Positions 8,232 through 16,030 are shown, numbered from the stretch's first letter. The stretch: 36,673 nucleotides of DNA from Terriglobia bacterium (GCA_021325035.1 JAJPHW010000036.1:1-36673); one strand, 5' to 3'. Numbers and translations are program-made. Notes: generated from the sequence alone by a model not told the origin.

Positions 8232-9098
8232 CTACTCCTTGAACTTGACCGATTGGCTGCCCATTACCGCAACAAACAAATCGGAAATACTGGGTGTGCG
8301 CGTGTCCCCAAGCGCGGCGAGTTCCTGGCGATTGCCATGGTCGAAAAGTAGAATGCTTCTGCCCAATGCCTGGCGCTCATGCATCGGCTGGATCGCTCTT
8401 GCCGCAGCAAGACTTTCGGGGTGTACCGAGACCTCTATGTAACGCGACTCGAAATCCTCCATGCTGCAATTGAGCACAATGCGGCCGCGATCGATGAACA
8501 TGAGATCAGTGAGGACATGCTCGACGTCCTCCACTTGATGTGTCGTCACGAGAATGGTGCGGTTGCGATCAAAATAGTCATTCAGAAGAGAATCGTAAAA
8601 TTGCTTGCGATAAAGAATGTCGAGACCCAAGGTGGGCTCATCGAGCACCAGCAATTTCGCGTCTATGGCCATCACCAGCGCAAGATGTAATTGCGTCACC
8701 ATGCCTTTGGATAATTCCTTCACTTTGCTGTTATGACGAATGTTTGTCTTTGCCAGAAAACCTTCGGCCTTCGAGCGATCGAATCGCGGGTGGACACCGG
8801 CCACGTACTCGAGTGCCTGCGAAACCCTGATCCACCTGGGCAGGACGGCGACATCGGCGATAAAGCAGACATCGCACATGAGTTGATCGCGCTCGTTCCA
8901 TGGATCGCGTCCTAGCACTTTTAGTTCGCCTTGATATGGCGTGAGACCTAGGATCGCGTTGAGTGCGGTGCTCTTGCCTGCTCCGTTGGGTCCGATGAGT
9001 CCGACGATACGACCTTCGTTGATATGAAAATCGGCCCCGTTAAGCGCGATATTTGTTCCGTAAGTTTTACGCAGGCCGCGGGCTTCGACAACGGTCAT
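8232..9098 (-). CDS. ABC transporter ATP-binding protein
   Basis: A 288-residue nucleotide-binding subunit. Walker A GPNGAGKST is at 36-44, the signature is LSKGM (129-133, a variant of LSGGQ), Walker B LLVLDEP is at 149-155 and the switch His is His187 in TTHQVED. A C-terminal extension of about 70 residues follows, as in other ATPases of drug/lantibiotic-export type. The start at 9098 is chosen because it has GGAG upstream and overlaps the stop of the regulator gene as ATGA; the open frame extends 32 codons further but is not needed. It works with the permease encoded 4 nt downstream. Confidence 0.93.
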   Translation of the reverse strand: MTVVEARGLRKTYGTNIALNGADFHINEGRIVGLIGPNGAGKSTALNAILGLTPYQGELKVLGRDPWNERDQLMCDVCFIADVAVLPRWIRVSQALEYVAGVHPRFDRSKAEGFLAKTNIRHNSKVKELSKGMVTQLHLALVMAIDAKLLVLDEPTLGLDILYRKQFYDSLLNDYFDRNRTILVTTHQVEDVEHVLTDLMFIDRGRIVLNCSMEDFESRYIEVSVHPESLAAARAIQPMHERQALGRSILLFDHGNRQELAALGDTRTPSISDLFVAVMGSQSVKFKE

Positions 9099-9475
9099 GA
9101 TTTTGGCTCCTTCTTTGCGGCTTCCTTGGCAGACTCCAGCAGTTCTTCTGGTGTCAGTCCCAAGCGCTGGATCGTCGCTGAAATCCTTGGCCACTCCTCA
9201 GCCAGAAACTTCTGCCGCTCGCCTTGCAGCAGTAAATTGCGTGCACCGGTGTTGATAAACATTCCCAACCCTCGTCTCTTCTCCACCAACTGCTCGTCCA
9301 CTAATGCTTGGTAGCTCTTGAGAACCGTGAGCGGATTGACCCGGTATTCCGCTGCCACATTGCGTACTGAAGGTAGAGGATCGCCTTCCTTCAGCACGCC
9401 GTCGAGGATCATCGCGACGACGCGATTGCGCAGCTGGCGGTAAATCGGCTGATTGTCGTTCCACTCACGGTCCAT
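9095..9475 (-). CDS. GntR-family transcriptional regulator, YtrA type
   Basis: A 126-residue regulator with an N-terminal winged helix (QPIYRQLRNRVVAMILDGVL, then LPSVRNVAAEYRVNPLTVLKSYQ as the recognition helix region) and only a short helical tail, the hallmark of the YtrA subfamily. YtrA proteins repress the ABC transporter operon that encodes them and are released by envelope or antibiotic stress in characterised cases. Start choice: GGAG sits 6 nt before the ATG at 9475; an ATG at 9478 and a TTG at 9487 are also in frame. The stop overlaps the ATPase start by 4 nt. The likely operator is the palindrome at 10103-10128. Confidence 0.92.
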   Translation of the reverse strand: MDREWNDNQPIYRQLRNRVVAMILDGVLKEGDPLPSVRNVAAEYRVNPLTVLKSYQALVDEQLVEKRRGLGMFINTGARNLLLQGERQKFLAEEWPRISATIQRLGLTPEELLESAKEAAKKEPKS

Positions 9476-9502
9476 CATGGGCTCCAAAAATTCTCACTAA
9501 CG

Positions 9503-10042
9503 TCACTTGGTTCTCTGCAAATCAACATGTGCGCGGACCGGTTTGTCCCCAGGTTGCATATAGGTCCAGTCCTCGGTGTGATGGTTCTCGTCAATGAACG
9601 TAAAGACTGCGTGGTGCATGTGCCCATACTCTGCGCTACCGGCGACATCGAGGAACTCGAATTCCACCGTTTTTCCGTCCGGCGAGGCCTTGCCCACCAT
9701 GCGAGGCCGATTGCCGGCATCGCAATAATGAGTCAGGAGCAGGCGGCCACCGTCCAGATAAAGCATGGTGATGGGATCATCTGGCCTTCCTTCTCCTGTC
9801 ATCTCATGTACTAGCGCGTTTCCCATGGAAGTTGTGCGCAGCGAGACGCGCATGGCCTTGCCGTCAATCTCGGGTGTGGTCGGAAAGGTAGATATATGGC
9901 CTTCCCACGTGCCCGATAGAGTTTTCAATTGGTCGAAGGCTTTTTGAGAGTCAGATTGGGTCGCGGTGGCGTCCGCTGCAAAAGCGGTAACGGCCATCAT
10001 CATTAGAACGAATAGAAGCGAAAGTGCGATGCGTGATTTCAT
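9503..10042 (-). CDS. Exported DUF1579/lipocalin-like beta-barrel protein
   Basis: A 179-residue protein with a clear signal peptide (1-22, ending AFAAD). The mature domain starts with FDQLKTLSGTWEGH and continues with strands containing GNALVHEMTGEG, MLYLDGGRLLLTHYCDAG and EFEFLDVAG. This GTWxG start and up-and-down strand pattern resemble DUF1579-type or nitrobindin/lipocalin-like barrels that bind small hydrophobic ligands. It has a strong AAGGAG site and is the first gene behind the palindrome-covered promoter, 27 nt ahead of the YtrA-type regulator, so it is probably co-transcribed with the transporter and may bind its substrate or inducer outside the cytoplasm. That role is inference. 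Confidence 0.75.
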   Translation of the reverse strand: MKSRIALSLLFVLMMMAVTAFAADATATQSDSQKAFDQLKTLSGTWEGHISTFPTTPEIDGKAMRVSLRTTSMGNALVHEMTGEGRPDDPITMLYLDGGRLLLTHYCDAGNRPRMVGKASPDGKTVEFEFLDVAGSAEYGHMHHAVFTFIDENHHTEDWTYMQPGDKPVRAHVDLQRTK

Positions 10043-10102
10043 GTTGCGTTCTCCTTGATTTTTCTTCTAAGTCGGTATAGCTGCGGAGCGCGCGTCTGCA
10101 AC

Positions 10103-10128
10103 TAGTGTTATAGTTAACTATAACACTA
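10103..10128. promoter_or_regulatory. Perfect 26-bp palindrome, probable YtrA-type operator
   Basis: The left half is TAGTGTTATAGTT and the right half is its exact reverse complement, with no spacer, centred on GTTAAC. It lies 61 bp upstream of the exported barrel gene and inside the promoter region. A perfect dyad of this length is what a dimeric GntR/YtrA repressor would bind, and such a regulator is encoded two genes downstream. Regulator-site pairing is inferred, not shown. Confidence 0.75.
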
Positions 10129-10138
10129 TAATTGTCAA
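10107..10138 (-). promoter_or_regulatory. Promoter of the barrel-regulator-ABC operon
   Basis: On the minus strand a perfect TTGACA (10138-10133) is followed by TATAAC (10112-10107) with a 20-bp spacer, or by AACTAT with a 17-bp spacer. The palindrome covers the spacer and the -10 element, so a bound repressor would block RNA polymerase. The -35 call is firmer than the -10 call. Confidence 0.5.
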
Positions 10139-10168
10139 GAGATTTTTCCGGATAATTTGAAGATTGGG

Positions 10169-10594
10169 CTACGGCTTGGGTTTTTGCAGTGCAATATCGC
10201 GGGTGGCTTGGCATCGGTCGCTGGGATTGAACGTCGCTGTACCTGCCAAATCGCTGCTGGAGGCCTGAAATTCGAGCGGTGGGCGCTTTACGCGCGAGGG
10301 AAGTCCGGTGAATTTCGCTTTCCCATTGACGTTGGTGCTGGCCTGCAAGTCGAGCCGTCGAAACCCGCCGAAGCCATATTCGATGTGAACCTTAATGACC
10401 GCAGCATAGACCGGACCGCTGTCGGCGGTTACGGTAAGCAGCAGGGAACAGGGCCCGGCGCCGCCATCGATGACGGGAACTTGCTGGTCGAGTTGCGAAG
10501 AGTTTTGTGTGCTGGATCGCGCATGCAGATCGCACACCAACCCTGACGCCATAAGGAGACCGAATGTGAGCAATAAAAGCTGCGATCGAAACAT
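10169..10594 (-). CDS. Small secreted protein, carboxypeptidase-regulatory-like fold
   Basis: A 141-residue protein (start at the ATG at 10594, just before a hydrophobic signal segment LLLLTFGLLMASGLVC). After a polar linker, the mature part LLLTVTADSGPVYAAVIKVH...FTGLPSRVKRPPLEFQASSSD has the strand-rich pattern of a single carboxypeptidase-regulatory/Ig-like domain. A cysteine in LVCD might be a poor lipobox, but the more likely outcome is simple secretion. The frame is open 24 codons further upstream without a better start signal. Function is unknown. It is separated from the next gene upstream by a hairpin terminator. Confidence 0.6.
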   Translation of the reverse strand: MFRSQLLLLTFGLLMASGLVCDLHARSSTQNSSQLDQQVPVIDGGAGPCSLLLTVTADSGPVYAAVIKVHIEYGFGGFRRLDLQASTNVNGKAKFTGLPSRVKRPPLEFQASSSDLAGTATFNPSDRCQATRDIALQKPKP

Positions 10595-10651
10595 GCTACT
10601 AAGTGTAGCGCGTATACATTGCTCATCGCCGAGTCGGTTATTTGCGATTAA

Positions 10652-10680
10652 GGAAAGGCGCGGCATAAACGCGCCTTTCC
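10652..10680 (-). terminator. Hairpin terminator after the small Ala/Lys-rich protein gene
   Basis: An 11-bp perfect stem (GGAAAGGCGCG with its complement) closes a 7-nt loop, followed on the minus strand by TTAAT rather than a long U-run. It sits 13 nt beyond the stop of the gene at 10693-10965, so it probably ends that transcript. Confidence 0.65.
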
Positions 10681-10692
10681 CATCATCATTTA

Positions 10693-10965
10693 CTACAAAC
10701 TCGATGCATCTGTTTGAGCGCTGGCGCTCTGTTGAGACTTAGGCTCTGCGGGTTTGGTGGCAGCTTGCGCGGCTTTCGTCACACACGCGTCGTTCTTATG
10801 GGCATACTTGTGCGCCCTCGATGTCTCTTTCTTTTGAACGCCTGCCTGTTGAACGACTGCTGACGCTGGATTGTCCGCCATAAGCGGCGCGTCAGCCGGA
10901 TTATCGGCGAGCGCGAATGAGCTGGCAAGGCAAAGTACGGACGCGAATATGATTCGAGATGTCAT
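10693..10965 (-). CDS. Small exported Ala/Lys-rich protein
   Basis: A 90-residue protein starting at the ATG at 10965 with GGGAG about 8 nt upstream. A signal peptide covers residues 1-20 (cleavage around FALADNP). The mature part is low in complexity, rich in Ala, Lys, Gln and Ser, with one Cys (NDACVTKAAQ) and no recognised domain; NPADAPLMADNPASAV contains a small internal repeat. It could be an envelope-associated or periplasmic small protein. Function is unknown. A hairpin terminator lies directly downstream. Confidence 0.6.
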   Translation of the reverse strand: MTSRIIFASVLCLASSFALADNPADAPLMADNPASAVVQQAGVQKKETSRAHKYAHKNDACVTKAAQAATKPAEPKSQQSASAQTDASSL

Positions 10966-11062
10966 GTTATTTCTCTCCCATTTTGAATTGTGCTCATCCT
11001 GCTTTGGTTCTGGGATTTGCACTCTGTAGTTGATAACCAAGAACGGAGAGATTTATTCCGCT

Positions 11063-11704
11063 TCACGTCGAGATTTTTCGGTATGCGGCCTTCATGAACT
11101 CAGACTCGGCGAGGCGCGAAGGATGCACTTCGCCGCCCAAGCCGAAAAATCGGCTGAAGCTCATGATCAGCGGCTTCCACTTCAACGGGTCAATATGTGG
11201 ACGCTCGCCATTCTCGATAATCAGCGATTCATCCACGTGCAGTTTAGTGATGTGAACTTCAAATACATTCGCGCCTACGTTTTTGCCAAATGAACGGTAA
11301 TCGTGCACTATGCCTTCCATCTGAACAGGGCTTTCCTTCACCCGTGGCGGCGCAACTGATAGAGACTCCACCGGAGTAAGTCCCGCGATGCCGAACTTGT
11401 TGGGTTCGTAGCGATATCCCCATTGGTGCTTTTTCTCTGGCACGGGATCTTTGCCCGTGGTCAGCGCCAGCCGGTCAACCTGCAAAACCATATCCTGCGA
11501 CGGCAAGTTGATGACGCACTCGCGCGTACGAATGAGATTGTCAGAAGTCTGGCCCAACTGGCCGAGACCCAACATACAGCTCCAGCCCAGCCACCACGCC
11601 GAGGACATCGGCGCCAGGTTCGGCGAGCCGTCCGGGTTCAACGAGCTGATGAGGGCGACAGGCGTTCCAAAATAGAGAATGGTCGGTTCAATGGTTCTGT
11701 GCAT
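11063..11704 (-). CDS. Flavin reductase-like domain protein
   Basis: A 213-residue protein of the flavin reductase-like (FMN-binding split barrel, DIM6/NTAB type) family. Features are the N-terminal TPVALISSLNPDGSPNLAPM strand pair with the conserved NxDGxPNxAPxS loop, LGLGQLGQTSDNLIRTRECV with the strand before the conserved E-C-V-I-N segment, and a C-terminal EVHITKLHVDE strand. Such proteins bind FMN and either act as oxidoreductases or supply reduced flavin to partner monooxygenases; which applies here is unknown. The ATG at 11704 has no visible ribosome site. The gene is divergent from the interrupted DUF2007-like gene. Confidence 0.88.
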   Translation of the reverse strand: MHRTIEPTILYFGTPVALISSLNPDGSPNLAPMSSAWWLGWSCMLGLGQLGQTSDNLIRTRECVINLPSQDMVLQVDRLALTTGKDPVPEKKHQWGYRYEPNKFGIAGLTPVESLSVAPPRVKESPVQMEGIVHDYRSFGKNVGANVFEVHITKLHVDESLIIENGERPHIDPLKWKPLIMSFSRFFGLGGEVHPSRLAESEFMKAAYRKIST

Positions 11705-11813
11705 GACTGCACAATATTGAACCGAGCGAATACTCCGCTATCCGATTCCTGTGGTCAAAGTGGATTTGAAAACATTCTTCTTAAATGACATGTTTTGTGT
11801 ATTATTTTTCACC

Positions 11814-11888
11814 ATGAATTTCTTCGACTCGGCGCAGGAATCACGACGGCTCCAGGAATTGTATGCGTAAAAGTGCGATGACGAATGG
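11814..11888 (+). pseudogene. Detached 5' end of the DUF2007-like gene (in-frame stop)
   Basis: An ATG at 11814 opens 18 codons, reading MNFFDSAQESRRLQELYA, and is then stopped by TAA at 11868-11870. The same frame continues without gap as KCDDEWMALAQDGDDLTDA into the gene at 11889. The segment RRLQELYA-x-x-DDE-x-x-ALA reads as one continuous helix-rich N-terminus, so the stop looks like a nonsense mutation or sequencing error rather than a real gene end. A TATTAT box at 11800-11805 would place the transcript start near 11814. Confidence 0.6.
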
Positions 11889-12437
11889 ATGGCCTTAGCG
11901 CAAGACGGAGACGATTTAACCGACGCCGCTAGAGAAGCCTTGCAAAGCGAAATTTCCAGTCGAGGGCTGAAGGTACAAATTCAAGATGAGCCAAAACCGC
12001 AGGCTGAGGAGCCTTCTGGCGACTTTAATCTTTCTGATTCAGAACTGGCTCACGCTGGTAGCGTTTGGAGCTTGGATGAGGCCCGGCAGTTTAAGAAGAT
12101 TCTCGATGATGCCCGCATTCCGTCGTATTTCGGCCCAGACAATGTTGATGACTTAAATGCCCTGCGCGCAGATTTCGATAAGGGGGTTGAAGTAAAAGTC
12201 TGGGAGCCGCAGCAACAGCTTGCGTTTCAATTCTTAAGGATGGGCCTTCCTCCAGAACCCAACCAAGCAACCAAAGAGGAGGATTACGAAGCGCATCGCC
12301 CTAAATGCCATTCGACCGAGATCGTATTACAGGGGTTGGATGAAGAAGTCTCCGAGAGCTCTAGGCCTGATTCCAAGTTCAACTGGAGTTGCGATGCCTG
12401 CGGTTATCAGTGGAAAGACGACGGGGTAGAGGCTTGA
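11889..12437 (+). CDS. DUF2007-like putative signal-transducing protein, main reading frame
   Basis: A 182-codon frame from an internal ATG at 11889. Residues about 47-118 (ELAHAGSVWSLDEARQFKKI...KVWEPQQQLAFQFL) resemble the DUF2007 putative signal-transducing domain: an ascending strand, a helix with E-A, a short DDARIPSYFG strand and a closing VKVW strand. The C-terminus carries a CDACGYQW half of a zinc ribbon, with a CH pair (PKCHSTEIV) as the probable other half. Because the frame continues upstream past an in-frame TAA to an ATG at 11814, the native protein was probably 207 residues. If the TAA is real, translation must restart at 11889, where no good ribosome site is seen. The role is unknown. 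Confidence 0.65.
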   Translation: MALAQDGDDLTDAAREALQSEISSRGLKVQIQDEPKPQAEEPSGDFNLSDSELAHAGSVWSLDEARQFKKILDDARIPSYFGPDNVDDLNALRADFDKGVEVKVWEPQQQLAFQFLRMGLPPEPNQATKEEDYEAHRPKCHSTEIVLQGLDEEVSESSRPDSKFNWSCDACGYQWKDDGVEA

Positions 12438-12572
12438 AATGGCCCTCAAATGGCCAAGATTATGAATATCCGGATGATTGAGACTCGCACACCTACCCAA
12501 CCTTCCTGCCCCTGTGCTATCCTAATAACGTCATATAAGACAATCGAATAGAGACAGGAGTGCATTGCGTAA

Positions 12573-12839
12573 GTGTTAGCCAGAGAGCAAAAGAAGTCCC
12601 TCATAGACCAGTACGCCACCCACGCCAACGATACCGGCAGCCCCGAAGTACAGATCGCTCTGTTGAGTGAGCGGATTGGTCATCTGACGGAACACTTCAA
12701 AACCCACCAGAAAGACCACGGATCGCGCCGCGGCCTTCTCATGCTGGTCAGCAAGCGCCGTAGCTTGCTGGATTACCTCAGGACCTACGATTCCGGCCGT
12801 TACAAAACCGTTGTACAGAAACTCGGCCTCCGCCACTAG
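12573..12839 (+). CDS. rpsO: 30S ribosomal protein S15
   Basis: An 88-residue protein with the full S15 pattern: [23 protein letters not shown], the invariant [23 protein letters not shown] and the C-terminal LGLRH. It binds the central domain of 16S rRNA early in assembly of the small subunit. The start is a GTG at 12573 with AGGAG about 12 nt upstream. It stands directly ahead of pnp, the gene order found in most bacteria. Confidence 0.98.
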   Translation: MLAREQKKSLIDQYATHANDTGSPEVQIALLSERIGHLTEHFKTHQKDHGSRRGLLMLVSKRRSLLDYLRTYDSGRYKTVVQKLGLRH

Positions 12840-12938
12840 ATCGCGGCAATTTTTTGCTTGCGCTAAAACTGGAATCTGCAGTACCCCAATGAGGCAATCC
12901 CCATCATGCTGGTCATCAGCCCGTGCTTGTATCTCGTT

Positions 12939-12960
12939 CGGCAGGTGAGCATACCTGCCG
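12939..12960 (+). promoter_or_regulatory. Stem-loop in the pnp leader
   Basis: CGGCAGGT (12939-12946) pairs perfectly with ACCTGCCG (12953-12960) around a 6-nt loop, 53 nt before the pnp start and after rpsO. In enterobacteria a leader stem-loop cut by RNase III is the target of PNPase autocontrol; a like role here is inferred from position only. It lacks a U-run, so it is not an obvious terminator. Confidence 0.4.
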
Positions 12961-13013
12961 CCGCACAGGCTTGCCTACCGCTACGCCTCCGCTTCTACCT
13001 AAAAGGATGAAAC

Positions 13014-15455
13014 ATGAAACCACACGCAACTGAAATTACTGTTGACCTCGCCGGAGGCAAGAAAATCTCATTTGAGACCGGCAAACTGGCCAAACAGGCC
13101 CACGGCGCGACCGTTGTCCGCTCGGGCGAAAACGTAGTTCTTGCCACTGCGACTTCAAACGCCGAACCCCGGGAAGGCATCGACTTCTTTCCTCTGACCG
13201 TGGACTACCGCGAATACACCTATGCCGGTGGGCGCTTTCCGGGAGGCTTTATCAAGCGCGAAGGCCGTCCCAGCGAGCGCGAAATTCTCACCAGCCGCCA
13301 GATTGATCGCCCGATTCGTCCTTTGTTTCCAGAAGGTTTCCGCTGCGAAACCCAGGTCATCTCCTTCGTTCTTTCCGCCGACGCGGAAAACGATCCGGAC
13401 GTGCTCGGCATCAACGGCGCGTCGGCATCGCTGACGATCTCCGACATTCCTTTCAACGGGCCGATTGGCGCGGTGCGTGTTGGGCAAGTGGATGGACAGT
13501 TTGTCATTAATCCTACTTATGCCGAGATGCGTGAAAGCGCTCTGAACATTATGGTCGTCGGCACCGCCGAAGGCATTGTGATGATCGAGTCGGGTGCAAA
13601 GGGCGTGAGCGAAGCCACAGTCGTGGACGCGATCGAGTTCGCACACAACGAAATCAAGAAGATTTGCTTTGCGATTAACGAACTGCGCGGCAAAGTTGGC
13701 AAACCGAAGCGCGCGGTAGTGGCTCCTGAATTTGACCAGGCTTACTACGATCAGCTTAAAGCCAAAATTGGCAAGGAATTGACCGATGCTTGCGACACGC
13801 AAAAGCATCCGAAGATCGAAAGCTACACGCTGATCAAGCAAATCAAAGATCGTGCCATCGAGGCGATTCCGGAAGAAGATGAGGATGGCCGCAAGAAGCT
13901 GAAGAATTATTTTGACACCCTGCGCGAGCGAATTTTCCGCGAGGAAGTCATCAGCCGCAAGCGCCGCCCGGATGGCCGCGCATTCGATGAGATACGCGAA
14001 ATCTGGATTGAAGTCGGCGTTCTGCCGCGAACTCACGGCTCGGCAGTCTTTACCCGCGGCGAAACTCAAGCGTTGGTCACGACCACGCTCGGTACTGCCG
14101 ATGATATGCAGCGCCTTGAGACCTTCCAGGGCGAAGCCAAGAAGAACTTTTTGCTGCACTACAATTTCCCACCGTTTAGTGTTGGCGAAGTTGGCTTCCT
14201 GCGTGGAGCGGGCCGCCGCGAAATCGGTCACGGAGCGTTGGCAGAACGTGCCATCTCCGCAGTATTGCCCACGGCTGAGAACTGGCCTTATGCCATGCGC
14301 GTCGTGTCGGACATTCTTGAATCGAACGGTTCGTCATCCATGGCGACAGTTTGTGGAGCATCACTTTCGTTGATGGACGCGGGCGTTCCGCTCAAGGCTC
14401 CGGTTGCGGGCGTCGCAATGGGCTTGGTGAAAGAAGGCGAGCAATACGCGATTCTTACCGATATCGCAGGCGCAGAAGATCACTACGGCGATATGGATTT
14501 CAAAGTCGCCGGTACAAAAGACGGCATCACCGCATTGCAGATGGACATTAAGGTCGGCGGAATTACTGCGCAGATTATGCGGGAAGCACTGGCGCAGGCG
14601 CAACGCGGACGATTGTTCATTCTGGACAAGATGACCGAGGCTATCTCCGGCGCTCGCGAGAAGGTTTCGTCGTTTGCGCCGCGAATCTATACGCTGCAAA
14701 TTCCAGTGGACAAGATTCGTGACGTCATCGGGCCCGGCGGCAAAATGATTCGTTCGATCATTGAGCAAACCGGAGTGAAAATTGAAGTTGAAGATTCCGG
14801 TAAGGTCAATGTTGCTTCCAATGATGAAGCTTCGGCGAACAAGGCGATTCAGATCATTAAAGATCTGACTGCCACGGCCGAAGTTGGAAAGACTTATCTT
14901 GGGACGGTCACACGGCTTGCCGATTTTGGCGCATTCGTCGAAATCATTCCCGGCACAGACGGGTTGTTGCACATCAGTGAAGTGGCCGAGCATCGGATTG
15001 CCGATGTTCGCGACGAACTGAAGGAAGGCGATCAGGTGCTGGTGAAAGTGCTGGCAGTGGAAGGCAACCGCATTCGCCTGTCGCGCAAAGCAATTTTGAA
15101 AGAGCAGCGCGCAAAGATGGGTGGCGGGGAGGCTCCGCCGGACCATGCTGAAGGCGGCGATGAGCATGCTGCTCCGGTTGAGGCTTCGAACCACGGTGGT
15201 ACTTTGACGATTGAGGGCGGCGCGGATTTCGATGATAACGAGCCGAACTTCAACCGTGAGGGCGCAGCTGTAGCTCCAGCAGGAGATCGTCCGCAGGGCG
15301 AGCGTCATGATCGCGGCCCCGGCCGTGGTGGTGATCGCGGTGGCCGTGGTGGCGGGCGCGGTGGCCGACCTGGTGGTGGCGGCGGACGTGGCCGCGGTCG
15401 TGGAGGCCCGGGGGGCCGTGGTGGCCGTCCTGGTGGCGGTGGCGGAAGACACTAG
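13014..15455 (+). CDS. pnp: Polyribonucleotide nucleotidyltransferase (PNPase) with RGG-rich tail
   Basis: An 813-residue phosphorolytic 3'-5' exoribonuclease, part of the RNA degradosome. Order of domains: first RNase PH domain (about 10-145), helical linker, second RNase PH domain (about 315-540) with the active-site acidic cluster DHYGDMDF (Asp489, Asp493, Asp495), KH domain with GPGG near 573, S1 domain from about 624 to 695. The first conserved block GGRFPGGFIKREGRPSEREI is intact. The last 55 residues (from about 759) are almost only Gly, Arg, Pro and Asp with many RGG/RGR units, an addition not found in E. coli PNPase and likely to bind RNA or drive clustering. AAGGA precedes the ATG by 7 nt. 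Confidence 0.98.
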   Translation: MKPHATEITVDLAGGKKISFETGKLAKQAHGATVVRSGENVVLATATSNAEPREGIDFFPLTVDYREYTYAGGRFPGGFIKREGRPSEREILTSRQIDRPIRPLFPEGFRCETQVISFVLSADAENDPDVLGINGASASLTISDIPFNGPIGAVRVGQVDGQFVINPTYAEMRESALNIMVVGTAEGIVMIESGAKGVSEATVVDAIEFAHNEIKKICFAINELRGKVGKPKRAVVAPEFDQAYYDQLKAKIGKELTDACDTQKHPKIESYTLIKQIKDRAIEAIPEEDEDGRKKLKNYFDTLRERIFREEVISRKRRPDGRAFDEIREIWIEVGVLPRTHGSAVFTRGETQALVTTTLGTADDMQRLETFQGEAKKNFLLHYNFPPFSVGEVGFLRGAGRREIGHGALAERAISAVLPTAENWPYAMRVVSDILESNGSSSMATVCGASLSLMDAGVPLKAPVAGVAMGLVKEGEQYAILTDIAGAEDHYGDMDFKVAGTKDGITALQMDIKVGGITAQIMREALAQAQRGRLFILDKMTEAISGAREKVSSFAPRIYTLQIPVDKIRDVIGPGGKMIRSIIEQTGVKIEVEDSGKVNVASNDEASANKAIQIIKDLTATAEVGKTYLGTVTRLADFGAFVEIIPGTDGLLHISEVAEHRIADVRDELKEGDQVLVKVLAVEGNRIRLSRKAILKEQRAKMGGGEAPPDHAEGGDEHAAPVEASNHGGTLTIEGGADFDDNEPNFNREGAAVAPAGDRPQGERHDRGPGRGGDRGGRGGGRGGRPGGGGGRGRGRGGPGGRGGRPGGGGGRH

Positions 15456-15480
15456 AGCAACAATTATTAGTCAATATACG

Positions 15481-15507
15481 AAGGCCGCGAGAAATCGTGG
15501 CCTTTTA
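15481..15507 (+). terminator. Rho-independent terminator of rpsO-pnp
   Basis: AAGGCCGCGA pairs with TCGTGGCCTT (one G-U pair) around a GAAA loop, followed by TTTT. It begins 26 nt after the pnp stop. Confidence 0.85.
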
Positions 15508-15580
15508 TGTTCTTGGGTTACTTTACTTCTGTCACTTCCTTGTTATTGACCCTGAAAAGCTCCCACCCTAAGATTCTTGC

Positions 15581-16030
15581 ATGCGCAAGCTGATATGGGC
15601 GTGCTTGTTCGTTTTCTTCATCGTGCCACCTTCGTTTGCTCAAGACTCCAACCACCATGGTGACGAAGGCCAAATTCTCGCACTGGAAAATGCCTGGAAC
15701 CAAGCCGAGTTGCAGCACGATCCCGCAGCGCTGCAACTAATTTTGTCCGATGATTTTGTGATTACGGAGCCCGATGGCACTCTGCAAACCAAGCAGCAGC
15801 ATTTCGATTTTGTTCGAGACAAAACATATCACTACGATTTGTTGGTTTCGGAGGATTTTCGAATCAAGGTTTACGGGGATGCTGGAGTCGTGACCGGCAC
15901 TTATCATGAAAAAGGCAAGTACAAAGGCAAGCAATTCGATCGCCGCGGACGATTCACTGATACATGGATTAAATTAAGCGGATCCTGGCGCTGTGTCGCC
16001 AGCCACGACAGCCTGCCGGTTAAGGATTAA
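15581..16030 (+). CDS. Exported DUF4440/SnoaL-like protein
   Basis: A 149-residue protein with a signal peptide (1-20, ending PSFAQ). The mature part has the NTF2/SnoaL-like fold signature of the DUF4440 family: a first helix ILALENAWNQAELQHDPAALQLILSDDFV, then DGTLQTKQQHFDFV, a central strand ASDDxxRIKVYGDAGVVTGTYHEKGK and the closing strands RFTDTWIKLSGSWRCVASHDS. Such proteins may be small-ligand binders or enzymes; no specific substrate can be read here. No clear ribosome site is seen before the ATG. Confidence 0.88.
   Translation: MRKLIWACLFVFFIVPPSFAQDSNHHGDEGQILALENAWNQAELQHDPAALQLILSDDFVITEPDGTLQTKQQHFDFVRDKTYHYDLLVSEDFRIKVYGDAGVVTGTYHEKGKYKGKQFDRRGRFTDTWIKLSGSWRCVASHDSLPVKD

Noticed and set aside
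13155-15452. Two long minus-strand open frames (about 358 and 363 codons) opposite pnp
   Set aside because: They are shadows of the high-GC pnp frame; no ribosome sites, no recognisable domains, and pnp is certain on the plus strand.
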